Made by a program: the position numbers and the translations under genes
Shown: positions 25,880 to 34,781 of the stretch, piece after piece
Layout: every line of letters starts with the position of its first letter
Numbering within the stretch: the first letter of the stretch is position 1
Notes under the pieces: generated by a model
Seen by the model: the letters and a program-made list of their open reading frames with translations, nothing else
What the model was told of the DNA's origin: nothing
Database searches by the model: none
NCBI GenBank assembly: GCA_910586355.1
Contig: CAJUHJ010000011.1
Location: forward strand, 1-64,000
Length of the DNA stretch: 64,000 nt
Direction of reading: 5' to 3'
Origin: an uncultured Lachnospiraceae bacterium
GTDB taxonomy: Bacteria; Bacillota; Clostridia; Lachnospirales; Lachnospiraceae

Positions 25880-28216
25880 CGCCGCTTTTTTGACGTCTTT
25901 TTGCTCTAATACGGTATAAGAAGCCCATTCCCTTGGAAAGAGACGGCGGTAACTGTTTTCTAAAAAACGCTCGTCCAAAAGGGCAATCACCCCGCGGTCT
26001 AAAGCCGTTCGAATTACCCGTCCCGCCGCCTGCAGCACCTTATTCATGCCTGGAAAACGGTATGCATAATCAAACCCTTCTCCCGTTTTCCTGTCATAAT
26101 ACTCCTTTAAAATTTCCCGCTCATTTCCAATTTGCGGCAGTCCCGTTCCAACAATCATTACGCCAATCAGCTGTTCTTCCTTCAAGTCAATTCCTTCTCC
26201 AAAAATTCCGCCTAACACGCAGAATGCAACGAGGGAATTTTCATCTGAAACAGAAAATTCCTTTAAAAACGCTTCCCGCTCGTCTTCTTTCATTCCGCTT
26301 TTTTGCACGATTGTACGTAATTTATTTGGCGCAGCCAATCGGAACTGATGAAAAACTTGTTCCATAAGTTGATACGATGGAAAAAATACCATATAATTTC
26401 CCTTTTTCGCCGAAACAAGCTCTGCAATATAAGCCGCAATCTTTTGAAATTCTAATTCGTTACGCCTTTTATAACGGCTGCTGACGTCTTTTCCAATACA
26501 CAAAAAACTCTGTTCTTTTGAAAACGAAGTCTGTGCATAGACCGCATAATTGTCGGTTTTTGTACTTAACATCTCTTTATAATATTGAATTGGCAGCAGC
26601 GTCGCCGAAAAAAAGACTGCCGCCCTTCCCTTATCCAGACATTCCTGAAGCTGTTTCGATGGGTCTACGCAAAACAGGCGCAGCTTAAACCTGCCGTCAG
26701 CTTCATGTTCGGAGTAAATCACATACCGCTCGTCTATCGTCTCATACGTCGATAAAAAAGTGCGCAGATTTAAGTAAAATTCCATTACTTCCTTTTTATC
26801 CGGAAAAGCTGGATTCCCCTGCAAAAAGAAATCCAGCCGTTCTGCAAGACGCATAAAGGAAAATATCATGCTGCCCAAATCCCCTTCATACACCCGGCAG
26901 ACGTCACATTCCCTTTTTAATTCCAACAGAAACTTATTACACGACGTAAATGCCTGATCCAGTTTCTTACTTTTATTCTTTAATAATTTTTTGACAGTAA
27001 GCACATCTTCTTTATAAATCTGCGCGCTGTACATTTCCCTCGCGCGCTCCACCAGATTATGCGCCTCATCTACCAGAAAAATATAATCTCCCTTCTGTCC
27101 TTCTGCGAAAAAACGTTTCAGCCGGACTCTTTTATCAAACGCATAGTTATAGTCACAAATAACCACATCCGACCAAAGCGCCGTATCCAGGCACAGTTCA
27201 AACGGACAAACCTGAAACGTCTCGGCCTGTCTTTGCAGTACTTCTCTTGTAAAAAAATCTTCTTTTTGCAGCAAATCATATACGGCGTCATTGACTCTGT
27301 CATAATGCCCTTTCGCATAGGGACAATGGATGGGATTGCAGTCCATTTCTTCACAAAGACAAATCTTTTCTTTTGCCGTAATCACAATCGTTTTTGCCTG
27401 GTATCCGCACTGATAAAGCAGTAAAAACGTCTCTTTTGCCACAGACGCCGTAATCGTTTTTGCCGTCAGATAAAATATCTTATCTGCCAGCCCCTCTCCC
27501 ACTGCTTTTACAGCCGGAAATACCGTAGAAAGCGTCTTTCCCGTCCCCGTCGGAGCCTGAATAAACAGAATTTTTTTTCGCAGAATGGTACGGTAAACGT
27601 CCCCGGCCAATTCCTTTTGCCCTTTGCGGTAATCATATGGAAACGTAAGGCCCAAAATACTGTCCGTCATCTTTTTCTTCCAATGAATCTGAAAATCCGC
27701 CCATTTCTGGTATTGTGCAATCACAGAAAAAAACCACTGTTTTAATTCTTCAAAAGAAAACGGTATACGAAACCGTTTCATCTCTTCTGTATCCAAATTA
27801 CAATAGGTCATCTGTACCGTAATGCAGTCCAGATTTTTCTGGGCGGCATAAATATACGCATAACACATTGCCTGCGCCTGATGGACAAAAACAGGTTCCT
27901 CCAGTAATTCCAAACTCCGGTAAACACATTTAATTTCGTCAATGACCGTTTCCTCTTCCAGAAGAATACCGTCTGCCCTTCCTTCTAAAAGCAACGTATA
28001 GCTGTCTGTTGAAATGTGGATACTAAGAGGAACTTCTGCCTGATAATTTACTCCCATTCTTTTTTGAATTTTCCGGTGCATACGGCTGCCTTCCTGCATC
28101 GCCTCCGCCCTCACAGATACGCCAATCCGGTTATCAATATCGCCGGAACAAAGAATAAACTCAACCAGATTACGTACTGATATTTTCACTAATGGAAGCT
28201 CTTGTTTCTGATTCAC
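25856..28216 (-). CDS. Nuclease-helicase: PD-(D/E)XK domain fused to XPD/DinG-type Fe-S helicase
   Basis: A 786-residue DNA-repair-type protein. The N-terminus (about 1-190) looks like a Cas4/RecB-type nuclease, with GRADGILL...VIDEIKCVY supplying Asp and Glu-x-Lys. The superfamily 2 helicase follows: Walker A APTGTGKT near residue 230, VDEAH near 375, and an Arg-rich final motif (QAAGRVIRT). Cysteines in CLCEEMDC..HC and CPFELC between the motor motifs fit the four-Cys Fe-S cluster of the XPD/DinG family. The start is a GTG whose GTGA overlaps the truA stop codon, so translation is coupled. It is the last gene of the long operon. The biological substrate is unknown. Confidence 0.82.
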   Translation of the reverse strand: MNQKQELPLVKISVRNLVEFILCSGDIDNRIGVSVRAEAMQEGSRMHRKIQKRMGVNYQAEVPLSIHISTDSYTLLLEGRADGILLEEETVIDEIKCVYRSLELLEEPVFVHQAQAMCYAYIYAAQKNLDCITVQMTYCNLDTEEMKRFRIPFSFEELKQWFFSVIAQYQKWADFQIHWKKKMTDSILGLTFPYDYRKGQKELAGDVYRTILRKKILFIQAPTGTGKTLSTVFPAVKAVGEGLADKIFYLTAKTITASVAKETFLLLYQCGYQAKTIVITAKEKICLCEEMDCNPIHCPYAKGHYDRVNDAVYDLLQKEDFFTREVLQRQAETFQVCPFELCLDTALWSDVVICDYNYAFDKRVRLKRFFAEGQKGDYIFLVDEAHNLVERAREMYSAQIYKEDVLTVKKLLKNKSKKLDQAFTSCNKFLLELKRECDVCRVYEGDLGSMIFSFMRLAERLDFFLQGNPAFPDKKEVMEFYLNLRTFLSTYETIDERYVIYSEHEADGRFKLRLFCVDPSKQLQECLDKGRAAVFFSATLLPIQYYKEMLSTKTDNYAVYAQTSFSKEQSFLCIGKDVSSRYKRRNELEFQKIAAYIAELVSAKKGNYMVFFPSYQLMEQVFHQFRLAAPNKLRTIVQKSGMKEDEREAFLKEFSVSDENSLVAFCVLGGIFGEGIDLKEEQLIGVMIVGTGLPQIGNEREILKEYYDRKTGEGFDYAYRFPGMNKVLQAAGRVIRTALDRGVIALLDERFLENSYRRLFPREWASYTVLEQKDVKKAASDFWEQF

Positions 28217-28965
28217 TTTTGTCCCTCTTCCTCCAAAAACTCAATTCCAATCATCGTAAGCCCCTTTGCCGGAGCTGTCGGCCCTGCCGCGCCTCTGTTT
28301 CTTTTTTCTAATATCTGCGGTATCTCGTCCGGCAGAATTGCCCCGCTGCCTGCCAATATCAACGTTCCTGCAATAATCCGCACCATATTATACAAAAAAC
28401 CGCTGCCTGTGATACGAATACAAATGACATCTTTTTCCTTACTGACCTCTAATTTATGAATCGTTCTCACAGTTGTTTCCACAGTAGTATGCACAGAACA
28501 AAAACTTTTAAAATCATGCTCGCCCATAAAATATTTTGCCGCTTTCTGCATATTTTGGACATCGAGCGCATGATGATAAAAATAAGTGTTTTTTCTTCTT
28601 GTTGGATCTGGAAATCTCCGGTTTAAAATCCTATATTCATATGTCTTTTTGCTTTGTACATGGCGCGGATGAAAATCTGCCGCAACTTCCCTGGAATTTT
28701 GTATGACAATATCTTCCGGAATCCTTTGATTTAACGCATAAGAAATCTTTTCCGCCGGAATTTTGGAATTTGTGTCAAAAACCGCTACATTTCCTAAAGA
28801 ATGTACGCCGGAATCCGTCCGGCTTGCGCCAATCACTGTAATTTCTTCCCCTAATAAATCAGAAAGAGCCTGATTTAACACAGACTCAATCGTAATCCCA
28901 TTCGGCTGAAACTGCCAGCCATGATAATTTGTCCCATCGTACGCAACCGTAAGACACACTCTCAT
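28213..28965 (-). CDS. truA: tRNA pseudouridine synthase A
   Basis: Converts U38-40 of the tRNA anticodon arm to pseudouridine. The 250-residue protein shows the family start VAYDGTNYHGWQFQPN and the catalytic Asp in ASRTDSGVHSLGN. It ends FLYNMVRIIAGTL plus a short tail, all standard. AGAGAGGGG precedes the ATG. It follows ecfT by 20 bp and overlaps the helicase gene by 4 bp. An ecfA1-ecfA2-ecfT-truA order is common in Firmicutes. Confidence 0.95.
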   Translation of the reverse strand: MRVCLTVAYDGTNYHGWQFQPNGITIESVLNQALSDLLGEEITVIGASRTDSGVHSLGNVAVFDTNSKIPAEKISYALNQRIPEDIVIQNSREVAADFHPRHVQSKKTYEYRILNRRFPDPTRRKNTYFYHHALDVQNMQKAAKYFMGEHDFKSFCSVHTTVETTVRTIHKLEVSKEKDVICIRITGSGFLYNMVRIIAGTLILAGSGAILPDEIPQILEKRNRGAAGPTAPAKGLTMIGIEFLEEEGQK

Positions 28966-28985
28966 AAAACCCCTCTCTTTCTACT

Positions 28986-29786
28986 TTAAACCATACGCAG
29001 CAACATAATCCCCACAAAATAAACTGCCATAAAAAAATAAGCGGCGTAATCCTTTTTCGCATAACATAACGGCTTCATCTTTGTCCTGCCCCGCCCGCCG
29101 GTATAGCACCTTGCCTCCATAGCCATCGCCAAATCATCTGCACGGCGGAACGCACTGACAAACAGCGGCACCAAAAGCGGCACCATATTTTTTACCCGTT
29201 TGATAAAATTTCCGCTTTCAAAATCTGCCCCTCTTGCCATCTGCGCTTTCATAATAATATCCGTCTCTTCAATTAGAATCGGAATAAAACGAAGTGCAAT
29301 CGACATCATCATAGCAACGGCATGTACCGGAACTTTTATTTTAGACAATGGCATCAACGCTTTTTCTAAGCCGTCCGTCAGCTGATTCGGCGTCGTAGTC
29401 AAAGTCATAATCGAGGTTCCCACAATCAGATAAATCAGGCGGACAAGCATAAATGCTGCATTTTTAGCGCCTTCTATCGTAACCTGAAATATCCAGGCTT
29501 TAAAAAGCACATGGTCTCCCGGCGTTAGTATCAGATTGAAGACTGCTGTAATCACCATCAGAATCATAATTGCCTTTAAGCCTTTTACCATGTAGGAAAA
29601 CGGAACCTTTGACAAATAAACAACTGTAAAAAGCGCTGCTGTCACTACTGCAAATCCCAGTACGCCCCGAAACAGAAACAATGACAAAATATAGACAAAC
29701 GTACCCATTAATTTAATACGGGGGTCTAATTTATGAATCATAGAATCTGCCGGATAATACTGCCCAAGCGTAATATCTCTTAACAT
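28986..29786 (-). CDS. ecfT: ECF transporter transmembrane component EcfT
   Basis: A 266-residue membrane scaffold that couples the two ATPases to interchangeable vitamin-binding S components. It has several hydrophobic helices and the two cytoplasmic Ala-Arg-Gly-type coupling segments (ARGADF and AMEARCY) that bind the ATPases. The start follows AGAAGGATAACAGT. It sits 4 bp after ecfA2. No S component gene is in the window, as expected for a group II (shared) module. Confidence 0.93.
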   Translation of the reverse strand: MLRDITLGQYYPADSMIHKLDPRIKLMGTFVYILSLFLFRGVLGFAVVTAALFTVVYLSKVPFSYMVKGLKAIMILMVITAVFNLILTPGDHVLFKAWIFQVTIEGAKNAAFMLVRLIYLIVGTSIMTLTTTPNQLTDGLEKALMPLSKIKVPVHAVAMMMSIALRFIPILIEETDIIMKAQMARGADFESGNFIKRVKNMVPLLVPLFVSAFRRADDLAMAMEARCYTGGRGRTKMKPLCYAKKDYAAYFFMAVYFVGIMLLRMV

Positions 29787-29790
29787 ACTG

Positions 29791-30645
29791 TTATCCTTCT
29801 ATATGAAACAGGCGAAGAATCTGTTGTTTCGCCTCTTCTACCGTAGTTACATCTAACCCAATATCCATCCCATGTTCCTTTAACTCATGCACAAGATACG
29901 TAACCTGCGGAGCCGCCAAAGAAACTGCCTCTAACTCTTTATAATGACGAAACACTTCTTTGGGCGTTCCATCATACATAATCTCGCCGTTATTCATCAC
30001 AATCATACGCTGAACATATTTTGCGACGTCTTCCATACTGTGAGAAACTAATAGAACTGTTATTTTCCGTTCCCTGTGCATTTTTTCAATCAAATCTAAA
30101 ATCTCATCTCTTCCCTTTGGATCTAATCCGGCCGTCGGCTCATCTAAAATCAAAACTTCCGGTTTCATAGCAAGTACGCCTGCAATCGCTACTCTGCGCT
30201 TTTGTCCCCCGGACAAATCAAATGGAGACTGATAAAAAAGCGATTCCGGAATTCCTACATTTTTCAGGGCTTCAAACGCACGAAGCCCGGCTTCGTTTTT
30301 GCTAAGTCCCTGATTGATGGGACCAAAGCAAACATCATCAAAAATAGTCGTCTCAAAAAGCTGGTGCTCCGGATATTGGAATACCAATCCAACTTTTGTA
30401 CGAAGTTCTTTCATCGGATAGTCGTCTTCATAAATATCCCTGCCGTTAAAATAAACGGCGCCAGACGTCGCTTTTATCAGGCCGTTGAAATGTTGGATTA
30501 ACGTGGATTTTCCGGAACCGGTATGCCCGATAATTCCAATAAACTGCCCATCTTCGATTTTCAGGCTGATATTTTTTAACGCCTGTTTTTCGTATGCCGT
30601 TCCTTTGCTGTAAACATAATTTACTTTATCAAATATAATTGGCAT
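29791..30645 (-). CDS. ecfA2: ECF transporter ATPase EcfA2
   Basis: A 284-residue ABC ATPase: Walker A GHTGSGKST near residue 40, a Q-loop, signature LSGGQKRRVAIAG near 145 and Walker B VLILDEPTAGLDP. The first 17 bp overlap the end of ecfA1, and ecfT follows after 4 bp. It forms a heterodimer with EcfA1 to power vitamin uptake. Confidence 0.93.
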   Translation of the reverse strand: MPIIFDKVNYVYSKGTAYEKQALKNISLKIEDGQFIGIIGHTGSGKSTLIQHFNGLIKATSGAVYFNGRDIYEDDYPMKELRTKVGLVFQYPEHQLFETTIFDDVCFGPINQGLSKNEAGLRAFEALKNVGIPESLFYQSPFDLSGGQKRRVAIAGVLAMKPEVLILDEPTAGLDPKGRDEILDLIEKMHRERKITVLLVSHSMEDVAKYVQRMIVMNNGEIMYDGTPKEVFRHYKELEAVSLAAPQVTYLVHELKEHGMDIGLDVTTVEEAKQQILRLFHIEG

Positions 30646-31510
30646 TGCCGTTTCTTCTCCTATAAAGGTTTAGTAATTCTTCTCTTAACTCTGCCCGCGT
30701 CAATATTCCTTCCCGAAGAGGAATGCCTGATTGTTTCAGCTTATGCGCCAGTAACGTAATCTGAGGCACGTCCAATCGGTATTCCGCGAGCATATCCGGC
30801 TTGGAAAAAATCTCTCTCGGCGTACCCTGCATCACAATTTTCCCCTGATCCATTACATACACATAATCTGCCTCTGTCACTTCTTCCATATAATGGGTAA
30901 TTAGCAGTACCGTTATTCCCTTTTCTTGATTCAGCTTGTGAACGGCGCTAAGAACTTCCTTCCTTCCGCTTGGGTCTAACATTGCCGTAGGCTCGTCCAA
31001 AACAATACACTTCGGTTCCATTGCCATCACTCCGGCAATTGCCACACGCTGTTTCTGCCCGCCGGAAAGTTTATTCGGAGAATGGCTGCGGTAATTTAAC
31101 ATACCGACAGATTGTAAGCTTTCTTTAACCCTGTTCCAAATTTCCGCCGTAGGTACGCCCAGATTTTCCGGCCCAAATCCCACGTCCTCTTCCACCACGC
31201 TTGCAATAATCTGATTGTCCGGATTTTGAAAAACCATTCCCGCCAGACGGCGCACAGCAGAGATATTGTCTGCGTCCCCAGTATCTTTGCCATCCACCCA
31301 AAGCGTCCCCTCACTCGGCGTAAGCAATACGTTGATATGCTTCGCAAACGTAGATTTTCCGGAACCATTATGCCCTAAAATGGCAATAAAATCCCCTTCT
31401 TTTATATCAAAATCCACATGGTCAACCGCCTTTAGTATTGACTCGACATTTCCTTCCTCATCCCGCCTGATATATTCATGTACTAATTTACTGGCTTTGA
31501 TTATTCCCAT
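30629..31510 (-). CDS. ecfA1: ECF transporter ATPase EcfA1
   Basis: A 293-residue ABC ATPase: Walker A GHNGSGKST near residue 47, signature LSGGQKQRVAIAG and Walker B CIVLDEPTAMLDP. It is the first of the two paired ATPases, 10 bp after trmL, with TAGGAGACAGAG before the ATG. In many Firmicutes this gene follows rplQ; here it follows a tRNA methyltransferase, so the module has been moved from the ribosomal-protein locus. Confidence 0.93.
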   Translation of the reverse strand: MGIIKASKLVHEYIRRDEEGNVESILKAVDHVDFDIKEGDFIAILGHNGSGKSTFAKHINVLLTPSEGTLWVDGKDTGDADNISAVRRLAGMVFQNPDNQIIASVVEEDVGFGPENLGVPTAEIWNRVKESLQSVGMLNYRSHSPNKLSGGQKQRVAIAGVMAMEPKCIVLDEPTAMLDPSGRKEVLSAVHKLNQEKGITVLLITHYMEEVTEADYVYVMDQGKIVMQGTPREIFSKPDMLAEYRLDVPQITLLAHKLKQSGIPLREGILTRAELREELLNLYRRRNGNANYI

Positions 31511-31520
31511 TCTCTGTCTC

Positions 31521-32024
31521 CTAATTTGCCCAATGTAATTGGTGAAGTTCTCCCGTAAGCCTCATATTACCAAAACTGTTCTGGCGAAGCGCCTCATATA
31601 AGATAACTGCCACAGAATTCGAAAGATTCAGCGATCTCGTCTCTCCCACCATTGGTATCCGGATACAATTTTTAGGGTATTTAACCAAAAGTTCCTCCGG
31701 AATCCCCGCGCTTTCTTTTCCAAATACCAGATACGCATCCGGTTCAAAAGAAACTTCTGTATATACATACTTTCCTTTTGTTGTTGCAAAATAAAGTTTT
31801 GCATCCGGATTCTTTGCAAGAAAGTCTTCCCAATTCAAATATCTCGTCACATCTAACTCATTCCAGTAATCCATTCCTGCGCGGCGGATTTCTTTTTCGT
31901 TTAACCGAAATCCCAGTGGTTCAATCAAATGCAGCCTGCTGTTTGTCGCCGCGCATGTTCTGCCAATATTTCCGGTATTTGCCGGAATTTCCGGTTCCAA
32001 TAATACAATATTTAACTGTGCCAT
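31521..32024 (-). CDS. trmL: tRNA (cytidine(34)-2'-O)-methyltransferase
   Basis: A small SPOUT-class methyltransferase of 167 residues that 2'-O-methylates the wobble base of certain leucine tRNAs. Family segments: LLEPEIPANTGNIGRTCAAT at the start, LVFGKESAGIPEELL in the middle and the knotted SAM site IPMVGETRSLNLSNSVAVILYE at the end. It begins 1 bp after the aminotransferase stop codon, so translation is probably coupled. Confidence 0.93.
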   Translation of the reverse strand: MAQLNIVLLEPEIPANTGNIGRTCAATNSRLHLIEPLGFRLNEKEIRRAGMDYWNELDVTRYLNWEDFLAKNPDAKLYFATTKGKYVYTEVSFEPDAYLVFGKESAGIPEELLVKYPKNCIRIPMVGETRSLNLSNSVAVILYEALRQNSFGNMRLTGELHQLHWAN

Positions 32025-32025
32025 C

Positions 32026-33192
32026 TCATTTCCTCAATTGTACAACAAAATGTTCTATCCGCTCTAACGCTTTCTTTAAATCTTCCAGAGAATACGCATA
32101 AGAAATACGAACAAATCCTTCTCCGCCAACACCAAACGCAGTTCCTGGAACAACAGCTACTTTTTCGCTTTCCAACAATTTTTGGGCAAACTCTTCCGAA
32201 GTCATTCCAAATTCCCCTATGTAGGGAAACAGATAAAACGCCCCATATGCTTCAAAACAGGTGATTCCCATTTCTTTCAAACGGTGCAGCAGATATTTTC
32301 TCCGCCCATCGTATTCTGCCCGCATTTTTTCAATGTCATCATCTCCGTTTTTCAATGCTTCCACAGCCGCATACTGACTTGTCGTCGGCGCGCACATAAT
32401 GGCAAACTGATGAATTTTTAACATCTGCTCAATAATTTCTTTTGGGCCGCATGCATATCCAAGCCGCCATCCAGTCATAGCGTACGCTTTTGAAAATCCG
32501 TTGATAACAATTGTCCGTTCTCTCATTCCCGAAATCGAAGCAATGGAGACATGCGGTTTCTCTCCATACGTCAATTCTGCATAGATTTCATCGCTCAATA
32601 CAAATAAATCATGTTCTATAATTACATCTGCAATTTCTTCCAAGTCTCTTTTTTCCAGAATGGAACCTGTCGGATTGTTTGGAAATGGCAGCACCAAAAG
32701 CTTTGTCTTTGGGGTAATCGCCGCTTTAAGCTCTTTAGCAGTCAGGCAGAATTCGTTTTTTGCTTTTAATTCGATACAAACGGGTACTCCGTTTGCAAGG
32801 GTGGCACAGGGAGGATAGCAGACAAAACTTGGCTGCGGAATCAACACTTCATCTCCCGGATCCAGCATTGCGCGCATTGCAATATCAATTGCTTCACTTC
32901 CGCCTACCGTCACTAAAATTTCATGTTCAAAATCATATGTAAGCCGAAATTTCCTCTTCATATAGTTTGAAATTTCTTCTTTTAATTCCTTTAATCCGGC
33001 GTTTGAAGTATAAAACGTTTTTCCCTTTTCAAGTGAATAAATGCCTTCGTCCCTGATATGCCAGGGCGTATCAAAATCCGGCTCTCCCACTCCAAGAGAA
33101 ATCGCATCTTTCATTTCATTTACAATGTCAAAAAACTTACGAATACCGGAAGGTTCAATTTCTACAATTCTTTTTGACAATGGATTTCTCAT
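32026..33192 (-). CDS. PLP-dependent aminotransferase, class I/II
   Basis: A 388-residue fold-type I aminotransferase. The cofactor lysine lies in INGFSKAYAMTGWRLGY near residue 230, with PFPNNPTGS near 170 and LGVGEPDFDTP near 35. The family includes aromatic and N-acetyl-diaminopimelate aminotransferases; the substrate cannot be chosen from sequence. Its ATG overlaps the stop codon of the Lrp gene (ATGA), so the regulator and enzyme are tightly linked. Confidence 0.9.
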   Translation of the reverse strand: MRNPLSKRIVEIEPSGIRKFFDIVNEMKDAISLGVGEPDFDTPWHIRDEGIYSLEKGKTFYTSNAGLKELKEEISNYMKRKFRLTYDFEHEILVTVGGSEAIDIAMRAMLDPGDEVLIPQPSFVCYPPCATLANGVPVCIELKAKNEFCLTAKELKAAITPKTKLLVLPFPNNPTGSILEKRDLEEIADVIIEHDLFVLSDEIYAELTYGEKPHVSIASISGMRERTIVINGFSKAYAMTGWRLGYACGPKEIIEQMLKIHQFAIMCAPTTSQYAAVEALKNGDDDIEKMRAEYDGRRKYLLHRLKEMGITCFEAYGAFYLFPYIGEFGMTSEEFAQKLLESEKVAVVPGTAFGVGGEGFVRISYAYSLEDLKKALERIEHFVVQLRK

Positions 33193-33671
33193 GGCGTAAT
33201 TTTCATCCTTTCATCTTTTGCCTGTTCTGACATAATCGTACCATGGTCTTTATATTTCTTTAAGATAAAGTTTGTCTTAGTAGACAAAATAGAATCTAAC
33301 GGCGAAAGTTTCTCAGATACAAACTGAGATACTTCCCGCAATGTTTTTCCTTCTAAGATTACCATAAAATCAAAACCGCCGGAAATTAAATATACCGATT
33401 CCACTTCAGAATAATTGTAAATCCGTTCGGCAACTTTATCAAAGCCCATGCCGCGCTGCGGCGTCACACGCACCTCAATCATCGCCGTCACTTTTTCAAT
33501 TCCGGTTTTTTCCCAATTAATCAGCGTATGATACCCGCAAATGATATGTTCTTCTTCCATGGCTTCCAACTCATTCATAATCGCCGCTTCATCTACTCCA
33601 AGTACAATTGCCAGTTGTTTTAACTCTATCCGGCTGTTTTTTTCTATAAATGCTAAAATTTTTTCACGCAT
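33189..33671 (-). CDS. Lrp/AsnC-family regulator
   Basis: A 160-residue regulator with an N-terminal winged helix-turn-helix (about 1-55) and a C-terminal RAM/Lrp effector domain (about 65-145, with VYLISGGFDFMVILEG). Proteins of this type bind amino acids and often control the adjacent gene. The start at 33671 (MREKIL) is chosen because AGAAGGAGAGTCACA precedes it; the longer frame to 33713 would run into the upstream gene. It overlaps the aminotransferase by 4 bp. Confidence 0.9.
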   Translation of the reverse strand: MREKILAFIEKNSRIELKQLAIVLGVDEAAIMNELEAMEEEHIICGYHTLINWEKTGIEKVTAMIEVRVTPQRGMGFDKVAERIYNYSEVESVYLISGGFDFMVILEGKTLREVSQFVSEKLSPLDSILSTKTNFILKKYKDHGTIMSEQAKDERMKITP

Positions 33672-33690
33672 TGTGACTCTCCTTCTCTGC

Positions 33691-34674
33691 TTATAGCACT
33701 TTATATAACTCATCTGTTTTCGGCGGTTCTAAAAACCGGCGTTCTTCTCCATTGTACAAAATCCTGTCGTTTCCCTCCGTTGCTTTCCCAATCACCGTTG
33801 CAAAAATGCCAGCCTTTTGTATATCCATCACCAGACGGTTTCCATCCTCCGCCGCCATTAACATTGCGCCGCTGGAAATCAATTCATACGGATTAATACC
33901 AAAAAATTCACAAATTTCCACTGTCTCCTGCTTTAACGGAATCTTTTTCAAATCAATGAAAAGTCCGACGCCGGAACTTTCAGACATCTCCCAAAGCGCG
34001 CCAAATATGCCGCCCTCTGTCACATCATGCATTGCGCCTACGCCAGACATCACGGCGGCTTTTGCCTCCGGAAGAACGGAAAGCATTTCATCAAACCTTT
34101 CCGCCTGGTTAATAAAACGTTCTGAAAACCGGGCCAAAAGTTCCTTTTTTTTCTCTTTTGCAAGAATCGAAGTGCCTTCTAATCCAATCCATTTCGTTAC
34201 AACAATATCCATTCCGGCTCTTACACCGGAAGTCGCAACAAACGACCCTTCTTTGGCTTTCCCAACCCCCGTTACTGTAATAACAGGGCGCAGCACAGCT
34301 GACGTTACCTCCGTATGCCCTCCAATAATCTGTACATTTGCCTGGCTGCAGACAACTTCTGCCTGCTGCATGATCTGTCTAATATCTTCTTCCGTAATCG
34401 TTTTTGGAAGGAGTGCGGTCAGCATTACCCCAAACGGTTCTGCCCCGGCGCTCGCCAAATCATTCAACGTCACATGGATTGCCAGCTTGCCAATATCTTC
34501 TGCAGTCCCAGTAATCGGGTCTGTCGAAAGCACAAAAATCTCATCTTCCTTTAATTTCAAAGCTGCACAATCTTCACCCACAGCGGCGCCCAAAAGCACT
34601 TCCTTCCGTTTTGTATGAATTTGTCTTAAAATAGAACGCTTTAAAACGCTCTCCGGTATTTTTCCTATTTTCAT
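33691..34674 (-). CDS. AIR-synthase/HypE-like protein
   Basis: A 327-residue protein of the PurM/HypE/ThiL/SelD ATP-binding superfamily: an N-terminal domain with GEDCAALKL and STDPITGT, a Gly-rich IIGGHTEVT near residue 115 and a C-terminal AIRS_C domain with HDVTEGGIFGALWEM. It is not PurM (no purine genes nearby) nor clearly ThiL. It heads the operon that continues with Lrp and the aminotransferase. Function unknown. AAGAGGTTGT precedes the ATG. Confidence 0.8.
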   Translation of the reverse strand: MKIGKIPESVLKRSILRQIHTKRKEVLLGAAVGEDCAALKLKEDEIFVLSTDPITGTAEDIGKLAIHVTLNDLASAGAEPFGVMLTALLPKTITEEDIRQIMQQAEVVCSQANVQIIGGHTEVTSAVLRPVITVTGVGKAKEGSFVATSGVRAGMDIVVTKWIGLEGTSILAKEKKKELLARFSERFINQAERFDEMLSVLPEAKAAVMSGVGAMHDVTEGGIFGALWEMSESSGVGLFIDLKKIPLKQETVEICEFFGINPYELISSGAMLMAAEDGNRLVMDIQKAGIFATVIGKATEGNDRILYNGEERRFLEPPKTDELYKVL

Positions 34675-34701
34675 ACAACCTCTTTATCGTCTCTTTATTT
34701 T

Positions 34702-34726
34702 AAGGCTGCCTTATTCAGACAGCCTT
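34702..34726. repeat. Inverted repeat between the VanW and AIR-synthase-like genes
   Basis: AAGGCTG/CAGCCTT with an 11-nt loop, between the VanW stop codon and the next gene's start. Neither side has a convincing U-run, so it may be a weak terminator of the VanW gene or an mRNA hairpin. I see no clear promoter in the 107-bp gap. Confidence 0.45.
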
Positions 34727-34781
34727 ACGTCGTTTCTATTGCTATTCTTTTATCCTCTTACTGATCTGTGACGCCGGCCGA

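Noticed and set aside
33752..34618. 288-codon plus-strand open frame
   Set aside because: Antisense to the clearly conserved AIR-synthase-like gene; low-complexity Ser/Ile/Phe composition and no start signals.
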